A DNA stretch of 6,159 bases. Source: Wohlfahrtiimonas sp. (lineage in GTDB: Bacteria > Pseudomonadota > Gammaproteobacteria > Cardiobacteriales > Wohlfahrtiimonadaceae). The notes under the pieces were generated by a model. That model was not told the origin of the DNA. It searched no databases and saw only the letters and a list, made by a program, of their open reading frames with translations. Location of the stretch: NCBI GenBank assembly GCA_030149965.1, contig JASLHB010000022.1, positions 1-6,159 of the forward strand. Reading direction: 5' to 3'. Below are positions 1 through 6,025 of this stretch, one piece after another; within the stretch, counting starts at the first letter, position 1; each line of letters begins with the position of its first letter. The translations under genes and the position numbers were made by a program.

Positions 1-978
1 TTGTCCCTTCACTTTTAAATGCAACGTACAACGTAAAGAATAAACTAAAGACTTGAAGAAATGTTCTACCATTTCTGTGCTAAAAGTTCCAATCATATCG
101 CGTTTAAATTTTGCATCGAACTCTAAATGAGGGCGGCCAGAAAGATCTAAAGTACAAAAAGCTTTGCATTCATCCATCGGTAAAACAAAGCCAAAGCGAG
201 CAATACCACGCTTATCACCCAATGCAGCACGAAGCGCTTCACCCAGTGCAATTGCAGTATCTTCCACCGTGTGGTGATCATCAATTTCAATATCACCTTT
301 TACATCTACAATCATTTTAAATCCACCATGCGTGGCAATTTGATCCAGCATGTGATCAAAAAATGGCAAACCAGTGTTGATTGTATTAGAGCCTGTTTCA
401 TCTAAGAATACAGAAACTTTAATGTCTGTTTCTTTAGTGATGCGTTCAATATAACCTGTGCGAGGTTCATAATTAACTGCTTGTTTAAGAGGCACTAATT
501 TTTCCACAATCAATGGCCAATTGAGCTTTTCAGGATGATATTGAAGCGATGGAATACCCATGTTTTTTGCTAATGTGACATCTGTTTCTCGATCACCAAT
601 CACATAGCTATTGGCAGGATTAAAGCGCTGAGTATCGATATATTCTTGCACTAAACCTAACTTGGGCTTACGACAATTACAATTTTGGTTGTCAAAATGT
701 GGGCAAATCAGCACATCATCAAATGTAATGCCTTGTGAAGAAAAGTGCTCCATCATTTTATTGTGCGGAGCATCAAAATCAGCTTGAGGATAGGAATCTG
801 TTCCCAAACCATCTTGATTGCTCACCATTACAAAACGATAGCCAGCAGCTTGCAAAGCTAATAATGCGGGAATCACTTTAGGTTCAAAAATTAATTTCTC
901 TAATGAATCAATTTGAAAATCTGTTTTTGGCTCATCAATGAGCGTGCCATCTCTATCGATGAATAGAATATTTTGCAT
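1..978 (-). CDS. hisB: HisB, bifunctional histidinol-phosphatase / imidazoleglycerol-phosphate dehydratase (3' end cut by window edge)
   Basis: Catalyses two steps of histidine synthesis: dehydration of imidazoleglycerol phosphate and dephosphorylation of histidinol phosphate; a cytosolic enzyme. Translating from the ATG at 978 gives 326 residues with no stop before the edge. The E. coli protein has about 355, so roughly 30 C-terminal residues are missing. Residues 1-165 form a HAD-type phosphatase: DRDGT at 8-12 carries the nucleophilic Asp8 and Asp10, SNQDG lies at 54-58, a zinc site is formed by C92, H94, C100 and C102, and GDRETD at 128-133 is the last HAD motif. From about 170 onward is the dehydratase, with metal-binding FFDHML-type (206-211), THGGF (216-220) and DDHHTVED (233-240) motifs. 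The gene follows hisC by 29 nt with only a weak GGA as ribosome site, so it is probably read from the operon mRNA. Fused HisB is typical of enteric-type gammaproteobacteria and some relatives. Confidence 0.97.
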   Translation of the reverse strand, partial: MQNILFIDRDGTLIDEPKTDFQIDSLEKLIFEPKVIPALLALQAAGYRFVMVSNQDGLGTDSYPQADFDAPHNKMMEHFSSQGITFDDVLICPHFDNQNCNCRKPKLGLVQEYIDTQRFNPANSYVIGDRETDVTLAKNMGIPSLQYHPEKLNWPLIVEKLVPLKQAVNYEPRTGYIERITKETDIKVSVFLDETGSNTINTGLPFFDHMLDQIATHGGFKMIVDVKGDIEIDDHHTVEDTAIALGEALRAALGDKRGIARFGFVLPMDECKAFCTLDLSGRPHLEFDAKFKRDMIGTFSTEMVEHFFKSLVYSLRCTLHLKVKGQ

Positions 979-1007
979 GATACGATCCGATAATATATAT
1001 AAAATAA

Positions 1008-2057
1008 TTAACTGTAATTACTGAGTGATTGAATCACACGTTTCATTTCTTGTTCTGTGCCAATGCTGATGCGCAAGCAATTGTTTAATTGTCCCGATTG
1101 CTTTTTCACATAAATATGCTCAGATTTGAGATGTTCATGAACTTTCACAGCATCTGCCATTTCAACTAAGATGAAGTTTGCATCACTTGGGTGAATCTTT
1201 TTGACGAATGATAAAGATGTAAGGGCAGTAATGAAGACGGCTTTATTTTGATTGATCTGTTTAACCGCTGTGCGCATGTATTCAACGCCATCTTTGCTCA
1301 AAGTTTGTTCAGCAATTTCTACAACGGGCATTGGCATTGGGTAAGGTGCAATTACTTTTTGTAATGATTGAATCAAATCTGCATTGGCAATAGTAAAGCC
1401 ACAACGAATCCCCGCAACACCAAATGCTTTGGATAAAGTACGAATGATGGCGAGATTTGGGAATTCTGCCAAGCGTGTTGCAAAGCTTTCACGATCCGAG
1501 AATTCAATATAAGCTTCATCGAGTACAACGATTGTTTGTTCGCTCACGCCATTGAGAACTGCCTCAATATCAGTAACTTTCATTAAGTTGCCTGTTGGGT
1601 TATTCGGCGAACATATGAATACTACTTTGGCATTTTGTGCCGCGGATAAGAATGCAGGTACATCCACTTGGAAATCAGCTGTTAATGGTGCTTCTAAAAC
1701 TTTAGAGCCCACAACGTAAGAATCAATGGCGTACATACCAAATGTTGGCGGTGAAAATAAAATTGCATCTTCATCATTACAGAATGCTTCGATAATGAGT
1801 TTAATGGCTTCATCACCACCTAAAGAAACCAAGAGATTCTCAGGTTGAACACCTGCAAATCTTGCATAACTTTCTAACAGTGCTTTCGGCTGTGGCTCTG
1901 GATAACGGTTAAAGTATTTATTGGATAAACGATATTCACGAGGATAAGGATTTTCATTAGCATCTAAATAGATTGCTTGATTATCCTGATCTCTAGGCGC
2001 TACTGTATATGGCACTAAGCTTTGAATAGAGCGCTTTTCTTTATCTGTCATCGACAT
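1008..2057 (-). CDS. hisC: HisC, histidinol-phosphate aminotransferase
   Basis: PLP-dependent enzyme that transfers an amino group from glutamate to imidazole-acetol phosphate, giving histidinol phosphate. The 349-residue product has the usual length for class I/II aminotransferases of this family. Visible motifs are LDANENPY (31-38), which contacts substrate, PNNPTG (151-156) with cofactor-binding Asn152, Asp180 and Tyr183 in LDEAY, the Schiff-base lysine Lys210 in TLSKAFG, Arg218 in GIRCGF, and Arg329 in the C-terminal CLRISIGT segment that binds the substrate carboxylate or phosphate. The start at 2057 is preferred over the ATG two codons downstream because AGGAG at 2066-2070 lies 8 nt before it. 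That site sits in the last codons of hisD, and only 3 nt separate the genes, which indicates translational coupling. Confidence 0.97.
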   Translation of the reverse strand: MSMTDKEKRSIQSLVPYTVAPRDQDNQAIYLDANENPYPREYRLSNKYFNRYPEPQPKALLESYARFAGVQPENLLVSLGGDEAIKLIIEAFCNDEDAILFSPPTFGMYAIDSYVVGSKVLEAPLTADFQVDVPAFLSAAQNAKVVFICSPNNPTGNLMKVTDIEAVLNGVSEQTIVVLDEAYIEFSDRESFATRLAEFPNLAIIRTLSKAFGVAGIRCGFTIANADLIQSLQKVIAPYPMPMPVVEIAEQTLSKDGVEYMRTAVKQINQNKAVFITALTSLSFVKKIHPSDANFILVEMADAVKVHEHLKSEHIYVKKQSGQLNNCLRISIGTEQEMKRVIQSLSNYS

Positions 2058-2060
2058 CGT

Positions 2061-3353
2061 TTATTCTCCTTGGATGGTTTTGAGCCTAATATCTACTGCT
2101 AGTTTGTGAGCATCTAATAATTCTTTTTCTGCTAATAGAGATACCACAGGACCCAAATCTTTTAAACCTTCTTTGGAAATTTCTTGAACTGTCATACGTT
2201 TACTGAAATCTGCTAAACCCAAACTTGATACTGTTTTTGCATAACCATACGTTGGCAATACGTGATTGGTGCCAGATGCATAATCCCCCATAGATTCAGC
2301 AGAATATTTTCCTAAGAATACTGAGCCAGCGTGCTGAATATCATTGAGTAAACTGCGAGCATCATCTGTTTGAATGATTAAGTGCTCAGGCGCATATAAA
2401 TTGCTGACTTTCACAGCGGCATCCAATGAGTTCACAATGATGGTTGTGCTGTGCTTTAAAGATTCAATAGCTGTATCTTTGCGGGATAATTGGTTGAGCC
2501 AATAATCCAAAGAAACATTCACTTTATCTGCCATTGCTTGTGATGTTGTCACTAAAATCACTTGTGAATCTGTCCCGTGTTCTGCTTGGGATAATAGATC
2601 AGATGCTACAAAGTCAGGGTTCGCATTATCATCAGCAATTACTAAAACCTCAGAAGGACCTGCAGGCATATCAATCGCTGCGCCATTCATCATTTGGCTC
2701 ACTTGGCGCTTTGCTTCTGTCACATAACTATTGCCTGGACCAAAGATTTTATCTACTTTTTCAACTTTCTCTGTGCCTAAACCCAATGCAAATACTGCTT
2801 GAGCACCACCAATTGTATAAATCGTATCAATGCCACACAGTTTTGCTGCATAAATGATTTCATCTGCAATTGTTGGTGGAGAAGCCAATACAATGCGTTT
2901 GCACCCTGCGATTTTTGCAGGAATGGCAAGCATCAATACAGTAGAGAAGAGCGGTGCTGTACCACCCGGAATATATAAGCCAACCTTTTCAATTGGGCGC
3001 GTTAATACTTCACATAAAACACCTTTTTGCGTTTCAATTGAAATGGGTGCAGGTTTTTGTGCTTCGTGGAATTGAGCGATGTTGTTATAAGCATTTTGAA
3101 TGGCTTTTTTAAATTCATCCGATAAATTTTTCTCAGCTTCAGTAAATGCTGATTGAGGTAAAACAACATCTGTTAACAGTGTTTTATCAAACTTTTCAGT
3201 GAAGCGAATTAAAGCAACATCACCTTCTTGTTGAATGGCATTGCCAATAGCACGAACACTATCTTCTAAACTTTGTGCGCTCATTTGAACAGGGCGCTGT
3301 AAAACTTGAGATTGTTCTTGTGCGGATAAATCATTCCAAATTACAGTACGCAT
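2061..3353 (-). CDS. hisD: HisD, histidinol dehydrogenase
   Basis: Zinc enzyme that performs the last two NAD-dependent oxidations of the pathway, histidinol to histidinal to histidine, in the cytosol as a dimer. The 430 residues compare with 434 in E. coli, and all key residues are present at a constant offset of three. Zinc ligands are Gln256 and His259 (LLSQAEHG), Asp357 (GDYASGTNHVLPT) and His416 (LLDAHKL). The catalytic Glu323-His324 pair is in APEHL. Other conserved stretches are YIPGG (127-131), IGGAQA (181-186), FGPGNSYV (204-211) and DMPAGPSEV (228-236). The gene starts 2 nt after the hisG stop, with its ribosome site in hisG, and ends 3 nt before hisC. Nothing suggests damage. Confidence 0.98.
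   Translation of the reverse strand: MRTVIWNDLSAQEQSQVLQRPVQMSAQSLEDSVRAIGNAIQQEGDVALIRFTEKFDKTLLTDVVLPQSAFTEAEKNLSDEFKKAIQNAYNNIAQFHEAQKPAPISIETQKGVLCEVLTRPIEKVGLYIPGGTAPLFSTVLMLAIPAKIAGCKRIVLASPPTIADEIIYAAKLCGIDTIYTIGGAQAVFALGLGTEKVEKVDKIFGPGNSYVTEAKRQVSQMMNGAAIDMPAGPSEVLVIADDNANPDFVASDLLSQAEHGTDSQVILVTTSQAMADKVNVSLDYWLNQLSRKDTAIESLKHSTTIIVNSLDAAVKVSNLYAPEHLIIQTDDARSLLNDIQHAGSVFLGKYSAESMGDYASGTNHVLPTYGYAKTVSSLGLADFSKRMTVQEISKEGLKDLGPVVSLLAEKELLDAHKLAVDIRLKTIQGE
2066..2070 (-). promoter_or_regulatory. hisC ribosome-binding site inside the end of hisD
   Basis: AGGAG on the minus strand, 8 nt ahead of the hisC ATG. It lies within the last sense codons of hisD (Gln-Gly-Glu), so ribosomes finishing hisD are delivered to hisC. 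The same arrangement occurs at the hisG/hisD junction, where GGAG within the last hisG codons precedes the hisD ATG (3353) by 5 nt. Confidence 0.85.
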
Positions 3354-3355
3354 TG

Positions 3356-4249
3356 TTACTCCATCATTTTTTCAATAGGTAAAACTAAAATTGAGCTAGC
3401 ACCTTTGGCTTTGAGCGCTTCCATTGTTTCCCAGAATAAAGATTCTGTGCTCACCATGTGCATCGCAACGCGAGTTGTATCATTGCCTAATGGTAGAATG
3501 GTTGGCATTTCTGCACCTGGCAATAAGCTACAAATTTCATCTAAACGATCTTTAGGTGCATGGAGCATAATGTATTTGGATTCAGTGGCTTGCGTTACAC
3601 CTTGAATGCGCGTCATTAATTTATTGATGAGCGCTTGTTTTTCATTATCCATTGCATTCATAGATTGAATGATCACAGCTTTAGAGCGATAAATCACATC
3701 TACTTCACGTAAACCATTGGCTTCCAATGTGGCGCCAGTAGAAACTAAGTCACAAATTGCGTCAGATAAACCAGCGCGCGGGGCAACTTCTACTGAACCG
3801 TTTAGCATAGATGTTTTGAATGGCACATTTTTGCTGTCTAAAAAACGCTTTAAAAGATAAGGATATGATGTCGCGATGCGTGTATCTTTTAAAGATTGTA
3901 CTGATTCATATGGCATTTCTTTAGGAATTGCGAGAGATAATCGGCAACCACCAAAAGGCAATTCTTTCAATGTGATGTAATCATTATCCATTTTACCTTC
4001 ACGGCTTAAGCTTTCTTCTTCTAAAACGTTTTGCCCAATGATGCCAATATCCACAACGCCATCAAAAACTAAGCCTGGAATATCATCATCACGAACGCGA
4101 AGAATATCGATTGGCATATTTTCTACATGAACAATGAGCTTGTCTTTTTGTATGACCATTTTTAAGCCACATTGTTTAAATAATGCTTCTGATTCTTGAC
4201 TCAATCGACCTGATTTTTGGATCGCGATTTTTAAGCGTTGAGGTTGCAT
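3356..4249 (-). CDS. hisG: HisG, ATP phosphoribosyltransferase, long form
   Basis: Catalyses the first, committed step of histidine synthesis: ATP plus PRPP to phosphoribosyl-ATP. With 297 residues it is the long form (E. coli about 299), which carries its own regulatory domain and does not need HisZ. The N-terminal catalytic domain (about 1-220) includes KSGRL (12-16), GSVEVAPRAGL (151-161) and the PRPP-binding segment DLVSTGATLEANGL (167-180). The C-terminal ACT-like domain (about 225-297) is where histidine normally binds for feedback inhibition in long-form HisG. The ATG at 4249 is preceded by AAAGGA with 5 nt spacing. It is the first gene of the operon on the minus strand. The operator-like palindrome upstream suggests transcriptional control on top of enzyme feedback. 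Confidence 0.97.
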   Translation of the reverse strand: MQPQRLKIAIQKSGRLSQESEALFKQCGLKMVIQKDKLIVHVENMPIDILRVRDDDIPGLVFDGVVDIGIIGQNVLEEESLSREGKMDNDYITLKELPFGGCRLSLAIPKEMPYESVQSLKDTRIATSYPYLLKRFLDSKNVPFKTSMLNGSVEVAPRAGLSDAICDLVSTGATLEANGLREVDVIYRSKAVIIQSMNAMDNEKQALINKLMTRIQGVTQATESKYIMLHAPKDRLDEICSLLPGAEMPTILPLGNDTTRVAMHMVSTESLFWETMEALKAKGASSILVLPIEKMME

Positions 4250-4271
4250 AATATTCCTTTGATTTTAGAAT

Positions 4272-4281
4272 TATCTTGATA
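4272..4281. repeat. Second TATC-TT-GATA palindrome beside the his operator
   Basis: TATCTTGATA is the reverse complement of the core TATCAAGATA (4288-4297) of the main palindrome, so the same 10-bp core occurs twice with centres 16 bp apart. The two copies could be tandem protein sites. In RNA they could form a 10-bp stem with a 6-nt loop just upstream of the hisG ribosome site, provided transcription starts upstream of it. The second copy lacks the flanking GTAC extensions. Confidence 0.5.
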
Positions 4282-4282
4282 C

Positions 4283-4302
4283 TGTACTATCAAGATAGTA
4301 CA
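4283..4302. promoter_or_regulatory. 20-bp palindromic operator upstream of hisG, TrpR-family type
   Basis: Perfect inverted repeat with 9-bp arms: TGTACTATC, a 2-bp AA centre, then GATAGTACA. The inner 18 bp have the same length and the same outer GTACTA...TAGTAC bases as the TrpR consensus box recalled from E. coli (GTACTAGTTAACTAGTAC), with 13 of 18 positions matching. It lies 34 bp upstream of the hisG start and overlaps a possible -10 element. A repressor of the TrpR family is the natural candidate: TrpR itself, or a YerC/YecD-type relative that has been linked to histidine genes in other bacteria. The palindrome is seen directly; the regulator is inferred. Confidence 0.6.
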
Positions 4303-4322
4303 TATGAAAATAAATTAAGCAA
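4295..4322 (-). promoter_or_regulatory. Possible his operon promoter
   Basis: On the minus strand, TTGCTT (4322-4317) is followed after 16 nt by TACTAT (4300-4295), a weak sigma70-like pair matching 3 of 6 and 4 of 6 positions. It is chosen mainly because the -10 falls inside the palindrome, as expected for a repressed promoter. Alternatives in this AT-rich stretch are TATGAT at 4342-4337 and a perfect TATAAT at 4411-4406, but neither has a good -35 at the right distance. Confidence 0.3.
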
Positions 4323-4615
4323 CACCTTTCGTTTGAATCATAGAAAATACTTTGTTTGAAATAGTTGATAACTTGATTATTTATATTAATAATCAATAAT
4401 TTATTATTATATGAAATAATGTGTGAATATTTTCACTTTAATCATCTATGAGCATTATTTTCTTCAAAATTAAATATAAATATTTTATAAATTTTTATAT
4501 TATCTGGAATATTAATGATGTTTTGTTTAGAAAATACATATTGGTTCTAATTTAAACCATGGACTGAATTTATATCAATATTTCATTGATGATAAATTTT
4601 GGTGCAAAATGGGTA
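4323..4615. other. AT-rich intergenic stretch between divergent hisG and tRNA-Met
   Basis: No open frame of meaningful length, no recognisable RNA gene and no convincing remnant. It is strongly AT-rich with many short A/T runs, as expected between two divergent promoters. A small inverted repeat, ATCAAT with a 5-nt loop and ATTGAT (4573-4589), is the only structure I see. It contains no His-rich leader peptide. Confidence 0.6.
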
Positions 4616-4644
4616 TTGACGATTATGACAAGTATCTTTATAAT
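4616..4644 (+). promoter_or_regulatory. sigma70 promoter of the tRNA-Met gene
   Basis: TTGACG (4616-4621, 5 of 6 to consensus), a 17-nt spacer, and a perfect TATAAT (4639-4644). The predicted start at about 4651 is 14 nt before the mature tRNA 5' end. This is the strongest promoter in the window, as usual for a stable RNA gene. Confidence 0.88.
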
Positions 4645-4664
4645 TCTTAGCTCAAATATATTAC

Positions 4665-4741
4665 GGACATGTAGCTCAGTTGGTTAGAGCACAGCACTCA
4701 TAATGCTGGGGTCGGTGGTTCAAATCCACCTATGTCCACCA
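4665..4741 (+). tRNA. tRNA-Met (anticodon CAT), elongator type
   Basis: A complete 77-nt cloverleaf. The acceptor GGACATG (4665-4671) pairs with TATGTCC (4731-4737), including one G-T wobble. The D arm is GCTC/GAGC, the anticodon stem CAGCA/TGCTG encloses loop CTCATAA with CAT at 4699-4701, the variable loop is GGGTC, and the T arm is GGTGG/CCACC with loop TTCAAAT. CCA is encoded (4739-4741) and A73 is the discriminator. It is not the initiator: position 1 pairs with 72, and the three G-C pairs of the initiator anticodon stem are absent. The D arm, loop and variable region resemble elongator Met more than the lysidine-modified Ile2 tRNA that shares the CAT gene anticodon, but Ile2 cannot be fully excluded. 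It stands alone with its own promoter and terminator. Confidence 0.93.
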
Positions 4742-4745
4742 TTTT

Positions 4746-4783
4746 TAAGAAAGCCCTTGCGAAAGCAAGGGCTTTCTTATTTT
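4746..4783 (+). terminator. Rho-independent terminator after tRNA-Met
   Basis: A perfect 15-bp stem (4746-4760 with 4765-4779) capped by a GAAA tetraloop of the stable GNRA class, followed by a T-rich tail (4780-4783). It begins 5 nt after the encoded CCA. The stem has the GCCCTTGC core. The tail is T-rich only on the plus strand, so it serves the tRNA. Confidence 0.93.
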
Positions 4784-4818
4784 CTAGGATATGTACATTC
4801 AATCGATATGTTTTATTA

Positions 4819-4869
4819 ATATGTCGATTTTTTGCAATGTTTTAAACATATTTTTCAGATATGTCGATT
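4819..4869. repeat. Pair of 11-bp direct repeats
   Basis: ATATGTCGATT occurs at 4819-4829 and again at 4859-4869, 40 bp apart, with a related AATCGATATG at 4801-4810. Between them is a small palindrome, ATGTTT-T-AAACAT (4837-4849). The repeats lie between the tRNA terminator and the transporter remnant. No function is assigned; they may be debris or a protein-binding region. Confidence 0.4.
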
Positions 4870-4891
4870 CCATAAACATAGCCATCACATT

Positions 4892-5071
4892 CTAATTAGC
4901 AACCTGAAATACAGGCAATTTCAAAATCTTGACCACCAAGAATATTGCTAATACTGGTGCAATTGCACATAGGGCAAATAGCCAATTTGATGCAATTTGT
5001 GCACCAATCACGCCGCCAAATCTTACTAATCTTGCAAAATCTGCATCTAATGCTGTGTTTCTAAAATTAAT
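4892..5071 (-). pseudogene. C-terminal remnant of a membrane transporter, probably MFS-type
   Basis: An open minus-strand frame of 59 codons ends at TAG (4892-4894) and is preceded in frame by TAA (5072-5074). It has no ATG and no ribosome site, so it is not a gene in its own right. The peptide reads like a real protein end: a loop ALDADFARLVRFGG followed by VIGAQIASNW and a hydrophobic segment LFALCAIAPVLAIFLVV, then KILKLP, as in the last membrane helices of major facilitator permeases. The family call is from general character only. Upstream of about 5060 the resemblance stops, and the metN promoter and leader begin. I infer that most of an older gene was deleted here, leaving its tail. 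Confidence 0.5.
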
Positions 5072-5082
5072 TTAAAAAATGA

Positions 5083-5111
5083 TTGACCAATAAGATTAAA
5101 AGGAGTTTAAT
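5083..5111 (+). promoter_or_regulatory. sigma70 promoter of the metNI operon
   Basis: TTGACC (5083-5088, 5 of 6), a 17-nt spacer, and TTTAAT (5106-5111, 5 of 6). The predicted start at about 5118 gives a leader of about 170 nt that begins 15 nt before the riboswitch aptamer, as expected for a riboswitch-controlled transcript. Confidence 0.75.
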
Positions 5112-5133
5112 TAAAAAACTATTTTTTTAATAG

Positions 5134-5177
5134 CGCCGATTTGACACAGATTGCGGGCGAAAAACAGCTAAACAGTG
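5134..5177 (+). promoter_or_regulatory. SAM-II riboswitch aptamer in the metN leader
   Basis: Recognised by its architecture. P1 is CGCC (5134-5137) with GGCG (5156-5159), immediately followed by the conserved GATTT (5138-5142). TTGC (5151-5154) pairs with GC-T-AA (5167-5171), leaving the T unpaired. A second pseudoknot helix joins CAC (5145-5147) and GTG (5175-5177). An A-rich linker (5160-5164) bridges P1 and the 3' strand. Helix order, the 3-nt spacers between the two pseudoknot helices on both strands and the single base between TTGC and P1 agree with the SAM-II aptamer (metX type) as I recall it, while the helices differ in bases but keep pairing. SAM-II binds S-adenosylmethionine and represses methionine genes. 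Here it precedes a methionine transporter, which fits. It is described mostly from alphaproteobacteria. No covariance search was possible. Confidence 0.88.
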
Positions 5178-5230
5178 GATGCCATCGTTATTCATATTTT
5201 GAAGTTAATCATGCATCAAACTTATTCCTG

Positions 5231-5268
5231 TTAAGCCCGTTGTGTTGATCACATCGGGCTTAATTTTT
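5231..5268 (+). terminator. Leader terminator (attenuator) upstream of metN
   Basis: TTAAGCCCG (5231-5239) pairs perfectly with CGGGCTTAA (5255-5263). After a T-T mismatch, an inner TGTG/CACA helix follows with a 5-nt loop, and TTTTT (5264-5268) comes directly after the stem. It lies between the riboswitch and the metN ribosome site, 18 nt before the ATG, so if formed it would stop transcription before metN. It therefore acts as the likely expression platform of the riboswitch. Confidence 0.85.
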
Positions 5269-5272
5269 GGTT

Positions 5273-5277
5273 AGGAG
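5273..5277 (+). promoter_or_regulatory. metN ribosome-binding site
   Basis: AGGAG followed by 9 nt and the metN ATG at 5287. It lies outside the terminator hairpin, so the switch most likely acts on transcription rather than by hiding the ribosome site. Confidence 0.85.
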
Positions 5278-5286
5278 TTTGTTTGT

Positions 5287-6024
5287 ATGATTTTCTTGGA
5301 TAACATTGCCAAGCAATATCAAAATCAAGATAACACTTGGTTCAGTGCTGTTCGCCCAACAACATTGCGTATTGAAAAGGGCGAGATTTTTGGCTTAATG
5401 GGTTATTCAGGCGCTGGAAAGTCGACATTATTGCGTTTAATTAATTTATTAGAACGACCTGATCAAGGTTCTGTTCAAGTGGGCGATCAAGATCTCACAA
5501 AATTATCTAAAGATGATTTACGTTTAGCACGCCAAAAAATTGGCATGGTATTTCAGCAGTTCAATCTATTATCGAATCGTACCGTTGCACAAAACATTGC
5601 TTTCCCATTGGAAATTGCAGGTTGGAGTAAGCAAGATATTGAAAAACGTGTGGCTGAATGTTTAGAAATCGTTCATTTAAGCGATCGCATTAATCATTAT
5701 CCATCACAATTATCGGGTGGACAAAAGCAACGCGTTGGGATTGCTCGTGCTTTAGCATCGAATCCTTCCGTCATTTTAGCGGATGAGCCCACAAGCGCAT
5801 TAGATCCTTCCACAACTCGTAGTGTATTAAGTTGCCTCAAAGAGATTAACGAGCGCTTCAATGTCACGATCGTAATTGTGACGCATGAAATGAGCGTGAT
5901 TCGTAATTTATGTCATCGTGCCGCATTGTTGAATCATGGGGAAATTGTAGAGATTGTAGAAGTGCAGGATAACAAAATTCATGCACAATCAGCGATTGGT
6001 CAAGAGCTGGTGAGAGAGGATTAA
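5287..6024 (+). CDS. metN: MetN, methionine ABC importer ATP-binding protein, short form
   Basis: ATPase subunit of a D-methionine/L-methionine uptake system; it works as a cytoplasmic dimer on the MetI permease, with a MetQ-type binding lipoprotein expected nearby. All ABC motifs are present: Walker A GYSGAGKST (39-47), Q-loop Gln90 in FQQFNLLS, signature LSGGQ (142-146), Walker B VILADE with Asp166 and Glu167, D-loop SALD (170-173) and switch His200. The stretches INLLERP, FNLLSNRTV and ALDPSTTRS are characteristic of MetN among ABC ATPases. At 245 residues it ends soon after the nucleotide-binding core, whereas E. coli MetN has about 343 and carries a C-terminal methionine-sensing domain. 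The end looks natural: a clean stop, then metI one nucleotide later. The promoter, SAM-II aptamer and terminator upstream support the methionine assignment. Confidence 0.9.
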   Translation: MIFLDNIAKQYQNQDNTWFSAVRPTTLRIEKGEIFGLMGYSGAGKSTLLRLINLLERPDQGSVQVGDQDLTKLSKDDLRLARQKIGMVFQQFNLLSNRTVAQNIAFPLEIAGWSKQDIEKRVAECLEIVHLSDRINHYPSQLSGGQKQRVGIARALASNPSVILADEPTSALDPSTTRSVLSCLKEINERFNVTIVIVTHEMSVIRNLCHRAALLNHGEIVEIVEVQDNKIHAQSAIGQELVRED

Positions 6025-6025
6025 G

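Noticed and set aside
111..320. Open plus-strand frame antisense to hisB
   Set aside because: Lies wholly inside the well-supported HisB dehydratase domain; the peptide is low in protein-like character and has no ribosome site.
2534..3075. Two open plus-strand frames antisense to hisD (2534-2857 and 2854-3075)
   Set aside because: Both are shadows of hisD, whose active-site residues are all conserved in the minus-strand frame.
3405..3605. Open plus-strand frame antisense to hisG
   Set aside because: Falls within the HisG regulatory domain and shows no independent coding signals.
4315..4341. Eight-codon minus-strand frame MIQTKGVA upstream of hisG, considered as a his leader peptide
   Set aside because: Has no histidine codons, no ribosome site and no terminator/antiterminator hairpins after it; it also lies upstream of the favoured promoter.
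4665..4783. Integration site (att) at the tRNA 3' end
   Set aside because: No integrase gene and no second copy of the tRNA 3' end in the window; the terminator directly follows the gene.
5179..5234. Two tiny frames in the metN leader (5179-5202 and 5211-5234), considered as leader peptides
   Set aside because: Seven codons each, no methionine run and no convincing ribosome site; the riboswitch explains the leader better.
5118..5268. S-box (SAM-I) or T-box leader
   Set aside because: The SAM-I kink-turn and conserved core are absent, as is the T-box sequence; the small pseudoknot layout fits SAM-II only.
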